Shown here piece after piece: positions 9,145 to 20,220 of a DNA stretch of 64,000 bases. The notes beneath the pieces were generated by a model that ran no database searches, was not told the DNA's origin, and saw nothing but the letters and a program-made list of their open reading frames with translations. Source of the DNA: Caballeronia calidae (GTDB taxonomy: Bacteria; Pseudomonadota; Gammaproteobacteria; Burkholderiales; Burkholderiaceae); contig NZ_FCOX02000006.1 in assembly GCF_900044055.2 (NCBI RefSeq), forward strand, positions 62,001 through 126,000. The letters run 5' to 3'. Each line of letters opens with the position of its first letter. Position 1 is the first letter of the stretch. Made by a program: the position numbers and the translations under genes.

Positions 9145-9172
9145 AACGAGCGCGGCTCTACCCGCGCTCGTT
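9145..9172 (+). terminator. Hairpin after the bactofilin gene
   Basis: A perfect 11-base stem (AACGAGCGCGG with CCGCGCTCGTT) with a 6-base loop begins eight bases after the stop codon. No T-run follows, so it may stabilise the transcript end rather than terminate on its own. Confidence 0.5.
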
Positions 9173-9302
9173 GGCAACAGCGCGTCTGTCCAGCTAAGAT
9201 TCGAAGGATGGAGGCCACGCGCTCGCGCCCCGCGAATCACGCGATTTCGAGCGCCCATCGACGCGTGGCCGGTGACATCGAAATGAATAAAAAGGGCGCC
9301 CC

Positions 9303-10280
9303 ATGCTGGTCAATTGCGCGGCTTATCAGAACGGCCGAAAGCTCGCGGACGTGCTTATCGACGATATCAACTCGTATCGCGATCTGCCCGATTCTTTCAT
9401 CTGGGTTGCATTGAAGGAGCCCGGACCCGGCGAGCTCGCGCACATGACGCAACAGTTCGGCCTGCACGAACTGGCGGTCGAGGATGCGCAGCACGGTCAT
9501 CAGCGGCCGAAGATCGAGGAATACGGCGATTCCCTGTTCGCGGTCTTTCATACCGTCGAGTTCGATGAAGAAGGCGAAGTGCTCGTCGGCGAGATGAACG
9601 TGTTCGTCGGCAGGAACTACGTGCTTTCGGTGCGCAACCGCACGACGCAGGGCTTTCAGGAAGTGCGCAAGCGCTGCGAGCGCGAGCCGCATCTGCTCAA
9701 GCACGGGCCGGCCTTCGTGATGTACGCACTGCTCGATGCCGTCGTCGATCGATACTTTCCCGTGCTCGAAACGCTCGGCGCCGAAGTCGACGAAGTGGAG
9801 GAGCGCATCTTCGAGCAGAAGGGCTCGGTGGAATCGCGCGAGATCATCGAGGATCTGTATTCGCTGAAGCGCCGCATGACGATCCTGCAGCATCACACGG
9901 CGCCGCTGCTCGAAGCCGTCAGCAAACTGTATGGCGGGCGCTCGCCGGGCGTCTGTTCGGGCATGCAGGAATACTTCCGCGACGTCTACGACCATTTGCT
10001 GCGCATCGTGAAGACGATCGAGGGACGGCGCGAAATGATCGTCACGGCGATCCAGGTGAATCTCGGTCTCATCGCACTGGCGGAAAGCGAGGTGACCAAG
10101 CGTCTCGGCTCGTTCGCCGCCCTCTTCGCCGTGCCGACGATGATCGCCGGCATCTACGGCATGAACTTCAAGTCGATTCCGGAGCTCGACTGGGTTTATG
10201 GCTATCCGACCTGTCTCGCCGTCATGCTGGTCGTGGACGTCGTGCTGTACTGGCGCTTCAAGAAGGCCGGCTGGCTGTAG
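9303..10280 (+). CDS. corA: CorA magnesium/cobalt transport protein
   Basis: A 325-residue CorA-family channel of the inner membrane. The long N-terminal cytoplasmic funnel is followed by two C-terminal membrane spans. The signature Gly-Met-Asn is at residues 286-288 at the end of the first span ([13 protein letters not shown]). It imports Mg2+ as a homopentamer. Length is standard. AAGGG about seven bases before the ATG at 9303 supports the start; an upstream ATG at 9284 is in another frame. It appears to be a single-gene unit. Confidence 0.95.
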   Translation: MLVNCAAYQNGRKLADVLIDDINSYRDLPDSFIWVALKEPGPGELAHMTQQFGLHELAVEDAQHGHQRPKIEEYGDSLFAVFHTVEFDEEGEVLVGEMNVFVGRNYVLSVRNRTTQGFQEVRKRCEREPHLLKHGPAFVMYALLDAVVDRYFPVLETLGAEVDEVEERIFEQKGSVESREIIEDLYSLKRRMTILQHHTAPLLEAVSKLYGGRSPGVCSGMQEYFRDVYDHLLRIVKTIEGRREMIVTAIQVNLGLIALAESEVTKRLGSFAALFAVPTMIAGIYGMNFKSIPELDWVYGYPTCLAVMLVVDVVLYWRFKKAGWL

Positions 10281-10776
10281 CAGAAAAAGTCCCTTTCAGG
10301 AACCTTCAGGCGAAATTCGTTGTCTAATCAAACGATTTGCGCGAGAATACCGGTTTGGCTTGCAAAATCGGCCATCGACCTTATATGACGTAAGCGCACG
10401 GCAGACGCGCTCACTTCCGCAGCTTCATCGCAGCACACGTCGCTTTTCCGATTCAAACCGCACGTCGGCCTTGCTGTTCGCCGATGTCGCCGTCCCGGTC
10501 ATGCCGGCCACGGCGTGCCGCCTGCGCGGTTCGCCCTGTCGTCCAGCCTATGCCGTCAAGCTCACGACGAGCCTGAAGAGAGACGCGGCGCGCTCCGATC
10601 GCACGTTGTTCAACGTGCCGGACGTGCCAGGCCACGCTTTTGCTTCGCCTTTCATGAGCCGCGCGACGTTGCTTCCGGGCAGCCTCGCAGGATCGTTCAT
10701 TGGCGTGAAACGCGCGTTCTGCACACTCTGCACGATGCGCGGCAGCACCCACTACAACTCAACACAGGAGCCCCAT
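10281..10776 (+). other. Non-coding leader region upstream of infA
   Basis: These 496 bases separate corA from infA and contain no reading frame that looks coding; the long frames here are G/C-bias artefacts. The region presumably holds the infA promoter and possibly a long untranslated leader. I see no convincing riboswitch or terminator fold by eye. Confidence 0.4.
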
Positions 10777-11043
10777 ATGGCGAAAGAAGAACTCATCGAA
10801 CTCGACGGTATCGTTGACGAAGTGCTTCCCGACAGCCGCTATCGCGTGACGCTGGACAACGGCGTCGTCGTGGGCGCGTACGCCTCGGGCCGCATGCGCA
10901 AGAACCACATCCGTATTCTCGCCGGCGACCGCGTGACGCTGGAGCTGTCGGTGTACGACCTGACCAAGGGCCGCATCAACTTCCGTCACAAGGACGAGCG
11001 CGCAGGCGGCGGCGCCCCGCGTGCACCGATGCGCCGTCGCTGA
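10777..11043 (+). CDS. infA: Translation initiation factor IF-1 (second, long form)
   Basis: An 88-residue IF-1: a single S1/OB-fold that binds the 30S A site during initiation. The core from [15 protein letters not shown] through [15 protein letters not shown] is clear. It has a 15-residue basic Ala/Gly/Arg tail beyond the usual 72 residues. Burkholderiaceae commonly carry a standard IF-1 in the ribosomal-protein cluster plus a longer copy elsewhere, and this isolated gene fits the second type. CAGGAG precedes the ATG. No ribosomal genes are nearby. Confidence 0.92.
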   Translation: MAKEELIELDGIVDEVLPDSRYRVTLDNGVVVGAYASGRMRKNHIRILAGDRVTLELSVYDLTKGRINFRHKDERAGGGAPRAPMRRR

Positions 11044-11206
11044 ACGCCGCATTCTCTCTGTCGTATCCGTCATGAGCGTGAGCCCGATCCGCAGCGCACG
11101 CCCCTGAACCACCTCGCGGATCACCCAACTTCGACGCGGCCGCATGCCTCGCGCATCGCCGCACCGGCTGCGCCACGCGTCGATGCCCTCCTTCCTGCCT
11201 CAGCCT

Positions 11207-12091
11207 TCAGCACGCGCCGCGAGCAGCGAGCAGCGCGTCGATGCCGATCGCGAAGCCGTCCTCGTCGTTGCTCTTCGAGACCAGGCTCGCGCGACGCTGC
11301 ACGCTGTCCGACGCCTGCCCCATCACGATCGACACGCCCGCGATCTCGAACATCGCCACATCGTTGCCCATGTCGCCGAGCACGGCCACGCGCTCGAGCG
11401 GCACGTTCGCGAGCTGCGCGAGCTCGCGCACGGCGGTGCCCTTGTTCGCTTCGAGGCTCGTGATATCGAGGTAGTAGGTCTGCGAACGCGCCGCATGGCC
11501 GCGCCCTTCGAGCTGCTTCTGCAAGCCGCTTTCGACGCGCGCGAGCAGCGCCGTATCGGCCGTCGAGCCGACGATTTTATCGACCGCATCGAGATCGACG
11601 TCGTCGAAGCGCGTGACGAGCACGCCTTCATAGCCGACCGTGCGCGTCTCGAGCGGCACGTAAGTGCCACCGGGATTCGTCAGATACCAGGCATCGTCGA
11701 TGAACACCCACGCGTCGACGTTCGCGGCAGCGAGCGCTTCGAGCGACGTCTGCACGACCTCGCGCGGCAGCTTGTGCGACGACAGCACTTCCCACGTGCG
11801 CGGCCTGACGAGACTGCCGCCGTTGTACGACGCGTAGGGCATGTCGACCGACAGCGCTTCGACGATATGCCGCATGCCCTTGCCCGGCCGGCTGCTCGCG
11901 ACCGTGAAGCGCACGCCCGCCGCCTGCAGGCGGCGCACGGCGTCCTTCGCGGGATCGCCCAGCGCCTTGTCGGTGTAGAGCAGCGTGCCGTCGCAATCGG
12001 TGACGACGAGTTCCGCCTTCGCGAGCGCTTCGAAGGCCGCGGCGCCGTCGCCGGTCGCGCTGTGCAGGCCGTATTTGCCGATGGCGTTCAT
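11207..12091 (-). CDS. HAD-superfamily (Cof-type) hydrolase
   Basis: A 294-residue haloacid-dehalogenase phosphatase. Motif I is VVTDCDGTLL near residue 30, with nucleophile and acid aspartates; motif IV is LGDMGNDVAMF near residue 243, placing it in the Cof/class IIB group. Such enzymes remove phosphate from sugar phosphates or related metabolites. The ATG overlaps the stop of the ROK kinase by four bases (ATGA), so the two are coupled and share the zwf operon. A sugar-phosphate substrate would suit the context; the exact one is unknown. Confidence 0.88.
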   Translation of the reverse strand: MNAIGKYGLHSATGDGAAAFEALAKAELVVTDCDGTLLYTDKALGDPAKDAVRRLQAAGVRFTVASSRPGKGMRHIVEALSVDMPYASYNGGSLVRPRTWEVLSSHKLPREVVQTSLEALAAANVDAWVFIDDAWYLTNPGGTYVPLETRTVGYEGVLVTRFDDVDLDAVDKIVGSTADTALLARVESGLQKQLEGRGHAARSQTYYLDITSLEANKGTAVRELAQLANVPLERVAVLGDMGNDVAMFEIAGVSIVMGQASDSVQRRASLVSKSNDEDGFAIGIDALLAARGAC

Positions 12092-12912
12092 CGGGCCGCC
12101 CCTTCATGCCGGGTGAAATGCGGCAACTGCCGCGTCTCGCGCACCGAGCGCGGGTGCCACAGCCGCGCGCCGCCTTCGATGCCCGCCGCGTTCGACACGA
12201 TCGCCACGTTGTCCGGCAGCTTGAACTTGATGTGCGCCGCGTTGCCGCCGCCGATCCAGAGCCGGTCGTAGTTCACGAGCGTCGCGAGGATGCCGATGAT
12301 CTTCTCCACGCGCCGGCTCCAGCGCTTCTTGCCCGCCTTCTCGCGCGCCGCGTTGCCGATGTATTCGTCGTAGGTCTTGTCCTTCGCGACCGGATGATGC
12401 GCGAGCTCCAGATGCGGCATCAGCTCGCCGTCACGAAAGAGCGCGGTGCCCGCGCCGGTGCCGAGCGTCAGGACCAGTTCGATGCCGCGCCCTTCGATCG
12501 CCGCGAGCCCCTGCATCTCGGCGTCGTTGATCATGCGCGCGGGCATGCCGCCGAGGCGCCCGGAGATCAGTTCCGCGAGCGGCACGCCGCGCCACGCCGG
12601 CGTGCCGAGATTCGGCGCGGTCAGCACGACGTTGTCGCGCACGACGCCCGGGAAGCCGATGGAGATATGCGTCGGCGGCTCGGCGACGATCGGCGCGACG
12701 AGCCCGACGAGCGTCTCGACGACCACGTCGGGCTTCGCCGGATGCGGCGTCGCCACGCGCAGGCGGTCGCTCTTCATCTCGCCGTCCTCGGAAATGACGG
12801 CCGCCTTCAGCCCCGTGCCGCCGATATCGATCGCGAGAATGCGCTCGGCCTTGATCGCGAGTTTGTCCGCCGTGACGTGGGTCTTCTGTCTGGTTTTCGA
12901 TTCTGTTCTCAC
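12088..12912 (-). CDS. ppgK: ROK-family kinase, probable polyphosphate glucokinase
   Basis: A 274-residue sugar kinase. The phosphate loop is LAIDIGGTGLKA, a second nucleotide motif is LTLGTGAGTALF, and the segment KTYDEYIG with the basic run REKAGKKRW is typical of polyphosphate glucokinases, which phosphorylate glucose using polyphosphate or ATP. I chose the GTG at 12912 because AGAGGAC lies just upstream; the frame continues to 13104 only by running into zwf. It starts 38 bases after zwf and would supply its substrate, glucose 6-phosphate. Assignment to polyphosphate rather than ATP dependence is by motif resemblance. Confidence 0.8.
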   Translation of the reverse strand: MRTESKTRQKTHVTADKLAIKAERILAIDIGGTGLKAAVISEDGEMKSDRLRVATPHPAKPDVVVETLVGLVAPIVAEPPTHISIGFPGVVRDNVVLTAPNLGTPAWRGVPLAELISGRLGGMPARMINDAEMQGLAAIEGRGIELVLTLGTGAGTALFRDGELMPHLELAHHPVAKDKTYDEYIGNAAREKAGKKRWSRRVEKIIGILATLVNYDRLWIGGGNAAHIKFKLPDNVAIVSNAAGIEGGARLWHPRSVRETRQLPHFTRHEGAAR

Positions 12913-12950
12913 GCTCGTTGTCCTCTGGTTTTGCTCGTCGTTGGATGCGT

Positions 12951-14516
<1,566 letters not shown>

Positions 14517-14719
14517 GGCGTGTCGCCCCTTGTCAGTTGCGCTGAACCTGGAAAGACCTTCTTCGATGCGGCACAGTTCATTCGGATGCCGCGCCGCAAG
14601 GCCGCGCGACAAAAACGTATGCTGTTTGTAATTTATAAGCTTTCGTGTCGTAAAATATGCGCGCTTGCGACTGTGCTCGCGGACATTACGACATCGCACG
14701 ACTCCGGCCGGGATTCCAC

Positions 14720-15559
14720 ATGAACGCACACGAAACTTTCATCGACCTCGACGCGTACTTCGAGCGCATCGGCTTCGGGGGCCGCTCGCGCCCCGAGCCC
14801 ACGCTCGACACGCTGCGCGCGCTGCACCTGCTGCATCCCCAGGCCATCCCCTTCGAAAATCTCGATGTGCTGCTCGGCCGCCCCATCCTGCTCGATCCCG
14901 CATCCATCCAGCGCAAGCTCGTCGTCGCGCGGCGCGGCGGCTACTGCTACGAACACAACCTGCTGTTTCGCAGCGTGCTTCAGACGCTGGGCTTTCGCGT
15001 GCGCAGCTACGCGGCTCGCGTCCTGTGGGGCCGCGACGCGTCCTCGGGCATGCCGGGGCGCACGCACATGCTGCTCGTCGTCGATCTCGACGAAGGCCCC
15101 TTCCTCGCCGATGTCGGCTTCGGCGGCATGACGCTTTCCGCGCCGCTCGCGTTCGAAACGGGCCTCGAGCAGATCACGCCCCACGGCGTGTTCCGTCTCG
15201 ACGATGCCGGCGGCGAGCCGCGCAGCACCATCCTGCAGGCGCTCGTGAACGGCGCATGGACGAGCGTCTACCGCTTCGACCTCGACCCGCAGTATGACGC
15301 CGACTACGAAATGGCCAACCATTTCGTGTCGACATATCCGCAGTCGATATTCGTGCACAACCTGCTTGCCGCGCGCCTCGCGCCGGGCAAGCGCTACGGC
15401 CTTTTCAACCGGCGTTTCTCGGCGCACGACGAACGCGAAGGCACCGTCCACTGCGAACTCGCGGACGCGGCCGACCTGCGCCGCGTGCTCGAAAACGAGC
15501 TCGGCATTCGTCTGCCGGATGGCGCCGATCTCGACGCCGCCCTCGCACGCCTGCCATAA
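14720..15559 (+). CDS. Arylamine N-acetyltransferase
   Basis: A 279-residue NAT-family enzyme that transfers acetyl from acetyl-CoA to aromatic amines or hydrazines. The cysteine-protease-like triad is visible: Cys76 in RRGGYCYEHN, His116 in GRTHMLL and Asp131 in LADVGFGG. The N-terminal ENLDVLLGRP segment is also typical. The ATG at 14720 is chosen over an upstream frame extension since family members begin a few residues before the YFERIGF segment. It is divergent from zwf. Confidence 0.93.
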   Translation: MNAHETFIDLDAYFERIGFGGRSRPEPTLDTLRALHLLHPQAIPFENLDVLLGRPILLDPASIQRKLVVARRGGYCYEHNLLFRSVLQTLGFRVRSYAARVLWGRDASSGMPGRTHMLLVVDLDEGPFLADVGFGGMTLSAPLAFETGLEQITPHGVFRLDDAGGEPRSTILQALVNGAWTSVYRFDLDPQYDADYEMANHFVSTYPQSIFVHNLLAARLAPGKRYGLFNRRFSAHDEREGTVHCELADAADLRRVLENELGIRLPDGADLDAALARLP

Positions 15560-15611
15560 ACGCGTCCCCGACGCGTCCCCCGGCACAACCAAGCTTAATC
15601 ACAAGACCACG

Positions 15612-17315
15612 ATGTTCAAGAAGAAGACGCGCGGCGGCAGCGATTTCCAGACGCATCATCGCAGCACGGTGCTCGCAACCCAGTTGCCCGCGTGGCGTTC
15701 GCGCCTCGTCATCATCGGCGTGACGGCGGCCTTCATGGCGCTCGCCGGGCGCGCGCTCTGGGTGCAGGTCATCGATCACAAGTTCTATATCGGCGAAGGC
15801 CAGAAGCGCTATCAGCGCACGCTGGCGCTCTCGGCGACGCGCGGGCGCATCGTCGATCGCAACGGCGCGATGCTCGCCGTGAGCCTCGCCACCTACGAAG
15901 TGTGGGCGACGCCCAGGCTCTTCGACGGCGACCACGGCAACGAGATCGCGCGTCTGCTCGACATGCCGCCGAAGGATCTGCAGCGGCGCATCGACGGAAA
16001 CCGCGCGTTCGTGCTGCTGAAACGTCAGGTGGAAGCGGAAACCGCCGAGCGCATCGCGACCATCGGGCGCGCGGGCATCACGCTCGTGCCGGACACGAAG
16101 CGCTTCTATCCCGAGGGCGAATCGGCGGCGCATGTGGTCGGCTTCACGAACAACGAGGATCACGGTCAGGAAGGCGTCGAGCTCGCCGCCGATGCGCGTC
16201 TCACCGGCGAAGCGGGCCAGCGCGAGGTGATCCGCGACCGGCTCGGGCGCATCGTGTCGCAGATCGGCGAGATCGACCTGCCGCAGAACGGCGAAACCAT
16301 TCAACTGACGATCGACCGGCGCATCCAGCAGCTCGCGCACGCGCAGCTGAAGGCGGCGATCGCGAAGCACAAGGCGCGGGCGGGCAGTGTCGTCGTGCTC
16401 GACGCGAAGAACGGCGAAGTGCTCGCGCTCGCCAACTATCCGAGCTTCGATCCGAACGATCGCGCGCGTCTCACCGGCGAGCAGTTGCGCAACCGCGCGC
16501 TCACCGACACCTTCGAGCCCGGCTCGACGATCAAGCCGCTCGTCGCGGCACTCGCGATCGATCTCGGCAAGGTTCGGCCGGATACGCGCATCGATACCGG
16601 GCCGGGCAGCTTCAAGCTGGGCCCCAACGTCATCCACGACACGTCGAACCACGGCGTCATCACCGTGGCGCAGGCGGTGCAGATGTCGAGCAACATCGCG
16701 CTCACGAAGCTCGCGCTGCAACTGCCCGCGCAGACGATCTGGGACAAGTATCGCGAATACGGCATCGGCCGCGCGCCCGAGCTGACCTTTCCGGGCGCGG
16801 CGACGGGGCGTCTGCGCGCGCCCGAGCGCTGGAAGCCGATCGAGCAGGCGACGATGGCCTACGGCTACGGCATGTCGCTGTCGCTCGTGCAGATCGCGCA
16901 GATCTACACCGCCTACGCCGGCGACGGGCGCTTTCACGCGGCCACGCTGATCCACCGCGAAACGCGCCGCGAGCCGCTGCAGGTCACGAAGCCGGCCACC
17001 GCGAAGGCCGTGCGCGAGATGCTCGAAATGGCGATCGGCGATCACGGCACCGGGCGCGCGGCGGCGGTGGAGGGCTATCGCGTCGGCGGCAAGACCGGCA
17101 CCGCGCGCAAGCAGATCGGGCGCTCCTACGCGGCGAACAAGTACCGCGCGTCGTTCGTCGGCATCGCGCCGATGAGCGATCCGCGCGTGATCGTCGCCGT
17201 GATGATCGACGAGCCCACGGGCGGCACCTACTACGGCGGCACGGTGGCGGGGCCGGTGTTCTCGGGCATCGTCGGCGCGACGCTGCCGCTGCTCGGCGTG
17301 CCGCCCGACGCGTGA
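15612..17315 (+). CDS. Class B penicillin-binding protein (FtsI/PBP3-like transpeptidase)
   Basis: A 567-residue peptidoglycan DD-transpeptidase with a short cytoplasmic basic N-terminus, one membrane anchor (about residues 31-52), a pedestal domain and a transpeptidase domain. The active-site serine is Ser305 in GSTIKPL (SxxK), the second motif is SSN, and the third is KTG at 494-496. It acts in septal or side-wall murein synthesis. It is outside any dcw cluster, so it is likely a paralogue of the main FtsI. The start at 15612 is preferred; the frame extending back to 15294 overlaps the NAT gene. Confidence 0.92.
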   Translation: MFKKKTRGGSDFQTHHRSTVLATQLPAWRSRLVIIGVTAAFMALAGRALWVQVIDHKFYIGEGQKRYQRTLALSATRGRIVDRNGAMLAVSLATYEVWATPRLFDGDHGNEIARLLDMPPKDLQRRIDGNRAFVLLKRQVEAETAERIATIGRAGITLVPDTKRFYPEGESAAHVVGFTNNEDHGQEGVELAADARLTGEAGQREVIRDRLGRIVSQIGEIDLPQNGETIQLTIDRRIQQLAHAQLKAAIAKHKARAGSVVVLDAKNGEVLALANYPSFDPNDRARLTGEQLRNRALTDTFEPGSTIKPLVAALAIDLGKVRPDTRIDTGPGSFKLGPNVIHDTSNHGVITVAQAVQMSSNIALTKLALQLPAQTIWDKYREYGIGRAPELTFPGAATGRLRAPERWKPIEQATMAYGYGMSLSLVQIAQIYTAYAGDGRFHAATLIHRETRREPLQVTKPATAKAVREMLEMAIGDHGTGRAAAVEGYRVGGKTGTARKQIGRSYAANKYRASFVGIAPMSDPRVIVAVMIDEPTGGTYYGGTVAGPVFSGIVGATLPLLGVPPDA

Positions 17316-17431
17316 AGGGCCGCGCACGCGGGCGCGGGCCTTGCTGCATCGACCGGAACGTCCGAAGCGCGGACCCGGCGGGACTGTAAAGGGCTTGTGC
17401 TCTAATGTCGGGTCCGGCACCAAGGGATCCA

Positions 17432-17809
17432 ATGGAAAAGACCATGAACAGACTTGCCGCGGCGCTCGCGCTGCCTGTGCTCCTGGCCGCCTGCGGCCAG
17501 TTCCACAACGAAGACGCGGGACAACCCGAAGTCGAAAAATCGGCGACCGACAACAGGGTGAACAGCATCGTGCAATGCATCGCCGACGAAGCGAAGAAGC
17601 ACGACGCCAAATATCAGCGAACGGCCATCCCGCAAGGCGTGATGCTCGAATTCGGCGATTCCAACGTGATCAAGGTCCGCTACGACAACGGCGAGACCAC
17701 GTATCGCTACTATCCGGGCCAGCGCCATCCGTCGAACCTGTGGATCGAGGGCGCGGGCAAGAAATGCGCGCCCGCGGACCCGACCAGCCAAGACTCACCT
17801 CAGAAATAA
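17432..17809 (+). CDS. Small lipoprotein of unknown function
   Basis: A 125-residue protein with a lipoprotein signal peptide: basic N-terminus, hydrophobic stretch and lipobox LLAAC, giving a mature protein anchored at its cysteine. AAGGGA precedes the ATG at 17432; a second ATG at 17444 would also retain the signal. The mature part is polar with no motif that I know. It sits 11 bases upstream of the next small gene, so the two may be co-transcribed. Confidence 0.75.
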   Translation: MEKTMNRLAAALALPVLLAACGQFHNEDAGQPEVEKSATDNRVNSIVQCIADEAKKHDAKYQRTAIPQGVMLEFGDSNVIKVRYDNGETTYRYYPGQRHPSNLWIEGAGKKCAPADPTSQDSPQK

Positions 17810-17820
17810 TCACGCGAATC

Positions 17821-18108
17821 ATGCGCTCGACCAAAGCCATCAGCGCCGTCGAACGGCTCAAGACCCGCAGCGGCAACGCCGGCTACGCGGCCGTCTCAAT
17901 GCCCGGCGGCTACTTCTATCTCGCCGAGCGCTCGCCCGAAGGCACGAAAAAGCTCTCCGAGCCGATGCCGATGGACGACTTCGTCGCCTTCGTCAATGCG
18001 CGCGAGCCGGGCAAGCCGCGCAAGGTCAGCAAGCTCGATCTCGCGATGGAAGAGCAGATCGGCCGCAGCGGCAAGCGCACGGCGAAAGCGCCCGAGGGCG
18101 AAGCGTAA
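17821..18108 (+). CDS. Conserved-looking small protein of unknown function
   Basis: A 95-residue polar protein starting with an ATG directly after the lipoprotein gene. The central segment YAAVSMPGGYFYLAERSP followed by a charged tail reads like a real small domain. No membrane span or known motif is seen. The C-terminus is basic. Function unknown; existence is supported by spacing and composition only. Confidence 0.6.
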   Translation: MRSTKAISAVERLKTRSGNAGYAAVSMPGGYFYLAERSPEGTKKLSEPMPMDDFVAFVNAREPGKPRKVSKLDLAMEEQIGRSGKRTAKAPEGEA

Positions 18109-18402
18109 GCGCGGCACCGGCAGCCGCCCGCTGCGCTGCGCCTCGATCCGCAGCGCAACATCGAAAGCCTGATCCTCCCCCACATGAATGTGCGATGACA
18201 GACGGTGCCGCGAGGCCCCCGTTGCGTACATTTTTGCTAACGGTCGAAGTCCGCAAAGACGGCCAACGATCGGTCATCCGAAGAAAAGAGCAAGGGCCGC
18301 CCGCGACGGTTCAAAAATATGGCGCGGGTGAACGGGGTGCCTGGACGGCGCGCGTGTCCGATGTCGGGATCACGCGCCGCACGGCCGAGAGGAAGACCAC
18401 AG

Positions 18403-18711
18403 ATGAAAAAGAAAAAAAGTGAGGCCAAGGGCAGCCTTCTGCCCTCGGCATTGGCCGATATCGAGCTTCAACACATCGAGCGTGCGGTCGCACAGCTTCG
18501 CACGATGAACAAACAATCTTCCGGCACGCTCAACGTCGAGTACTGGCGCGAGCGTCTCACGGCCGTGACGAAGGGCTATGCGCTCGTTCCGGCGCAAAAG
18601 CAGCGCATCGAGGCGCTGCGCATCGCACTCGACACCGTCGACAGCGGCCCGCGCGACGGCTCCGGCGGGCGCAGGAAGTCCACCAACAGGCTTTGGGCGA
18701 AAGCGGCCTGA
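18403..18711 (+). CDS. Small basic protein of unknown function
   Basis: A 102-residue protein beginning with a lysine run. The ATG at 18403 has GAGAGGAAG upstream, a strong ribosome site that rules against the longer frame from 18319. The middle (residues 18-60) is predicted helical with the stretch DIELQHIERAVAQLRTM. It ends in a basic segment. I do not recognise the family. The 294 bases before it hold no supported gene. Confidence 0.7.
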   Translation: MKKKKSEAKGSLLPSALADIELQHIERAVAQLRTMNKQSSGTLNVEYWRERLTAVTKGYALVPAQKQRIEALRIALDTVDSGPRDGSGGRRKSTNRLWAKAA

Positions 18712-18908
18712 CACACCGCTTTCGCCACTCGCGCCTCGGCGCGATCCCCGCGTTCGCGCCCGCGTCTCGCATCGAGCCGGCGCGCGACGGTCATTCGAAC
18801 CGACGACGATTCACGGTCCGCCGCACGCGCGTTGCGAACGCGTGCGCCCGGCCCGTCAGGCGCGCTTCCTGCTCGAAAGCAAGTCTTTCGATCTTGCAGG
18901 GAGCCGCC

Positions 18909-19241
18909 ATGTCCGTTCATCGACACGAACCCACGCACGGCCCGCGCCGACGGCCATCCGTGCTCGTCAGCGCGATCCTCGCCGGCGTCATCGCTACGTT
19001 CAGCACTTACGGCGTCGCGCAGATCACGAACGGCGGCGGCTCGGAGCGCCAGGAGAGCCGCCAGTCCGATTCGAGCCAGCGTGCCGATCCGTCCGGCAGC
19101 CCGATGCACGAATCGCACAAACCGCAATCGAAGGACGCGGCGCAGGGGCGCAAGGCGACCGCTGACAAGAACCAGAAGTCGGAAGGCAATACCGGCTTCG
19201 GCAATGGCCTGTACGGCACGGGCGCCGGCAACAACAAGTGA
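18909..19241 (+). CDS. Small exported or anchored Gly/Ser/Gln-rich protein
   Basis: A 110-residue protein with a basic N-terminus and one hydrophobic segment (about residues 17-38, VLVSAILAGVIATFSTYGVA) that may be a signal peptide or anchor. The rest is low-complexity and polar, ending in a glycine/asparagine-rich tail. AGGGAG precedes the ATG. It converges with the FNT channel gene after 12 bases. No function can be assigned. Confidence 0.65.
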   Translation: MSVHRHEPTHGPRRRPSVLVSAILAGVIATFSTYGVAQITNGGGSERQESRQSDSSQRADPSGSPMHESHKPQSKDAAQGRKATADKNQKSEGNTGFGNGLYGTGAGNNK

Positions 19242-19253
19242 TGCGGCGCGCGC

Positions 19254-20138
19254 TCAGTCCTGGCGCCGCTTGGGCACGCTCGTGATCTCCGGCGCGATGG
19301 CCGCGTGATTGATGATCGCGACGAGCGACACGCCGCCGATCACGTTGCCGATGAACGTCGGCACGAGGAACACGAGGAAATAATCGGAGAGGCCGGCCGC
19401 GCCGATCATCACCGCATACGCCGCTTCGACCGATCCGGCGATCGCATGCGTGAGCTTGCTCACGGCGACCGTGTAGGTCACGAGCAGGATCGTCAGCAGA
19501 CGGCCCGAGCGCGCGCTCGGCAGCAGCCACACCATCAGCGCGATGAGCCAGCCCGAAAACACGCCGCGCACGACGGTCACGCCGAAATCGGCGGAAAGCG
19601 GCGTCATCGCGACCTCGGCGAGCGCTTCGGTCACTTCGGGCGAGAACACGCCGCGAATCTGCAGGATGCCGGCGAAGATCGCGGTGCCGATCAGGTTGAA
19701 GAACAGCACGATCGCCCAGAGACGCAGCGCCTTGAACAAGGTCGCCGCATCGCGCCGCGTGAGCACGGGCAGCACCGCCGTCAGCGTGCTCTCGGTGAAG
19801 AGCTGCTGGCGCCCGAGGATCACGAACACGAAGCCGATCGTATAGCCGAAGCTCGATATCAATCCGCTCCAGTGCGCCTTCGGCAATGCGCTTTCCAGTA
19901 TCGACTGGACGAGAAACGAGAAGCCCATCGACAGGCCGGCGGCGAGCGCCGACCACATCAGCGCGGCGAAGGTGCGCTCCATCGCGACTTCGCCCTCCTC
20001 CCGCACGATCTCATGGATGACGAGCGGATGCGGCGCGGAATGCTCGGCGGCCTGCTCCTGTTCGGCGCTGTCGAGATGTGGGGAATCCGCCCCTGCGGAA
20101 GTCCCCTTGGGGGGCGCCCCTGCTTGCGGATCGTTCAT
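19254..20138 (-). CDS. Formate/nitrite transporter (FNT) family protein
   Basis: A 294-residue integral membrane protein. A polar N-terminal tail of about 60 residues is followed by six hydrophobic segments typical of the FNT pentameric channels, with the late glycine-rich helix FIGNVIGGVSLVAI. It would move small monovalent anions across the inner membrane; the long tail resembles the YfdC branch, whose substrate is unclear. The ATG at 20138 has AGGGAGAA upstream. The nickel/cobalt permease gene lies upstream on the same strand. Confidence 0.85.
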   Translation of the reverse strand: MNDPQAGAPPKGTSAGADSPHLDSAEQEQAAEHSAPHPLVIHEIVREEGEVAMERTFAALMWSALAAGLSMGFSFLVQSILESALPKAHWSGLISSFGYTIGFVFVILGRQQLFTESTLTAVLPVLTRRDAATLFKALRLWAIVLFFNLIGTAIFAGILQIRGVFSPEVTEALAEVAMTPLSADFGVTVVRGVFSGWLIALMVWLLPSARSGRLLTILLVTYTVAVSKLTHAIAGSVEAAYAVMIGAAGLSDYFLVFLVPTFIGNVIGGVSLVAIINHAAIAPEITSVPKRRQD

Positions 20139-20220
20139 GATCGTTCTCCCTGAACGCCGCTCGATACGAGAAAGGGGATGAGCGGCTGGCGCAACCACGA
20201 AGCAGGAAGAATGCCCGCGC

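Noticed and set aside
14627..14656. Possible HexR-type site (TTTGTAATTTATAA) between zwf and the N-acetyltransferase gene
   Set aside because: Only one half resembles the known palindrome; the second arm is missing.
18195..18422. 75-residue frame before the small basic protein
   Set aside because: No ribosome site, overlaps the better-supported start at 18403, and composition looks non-coding.
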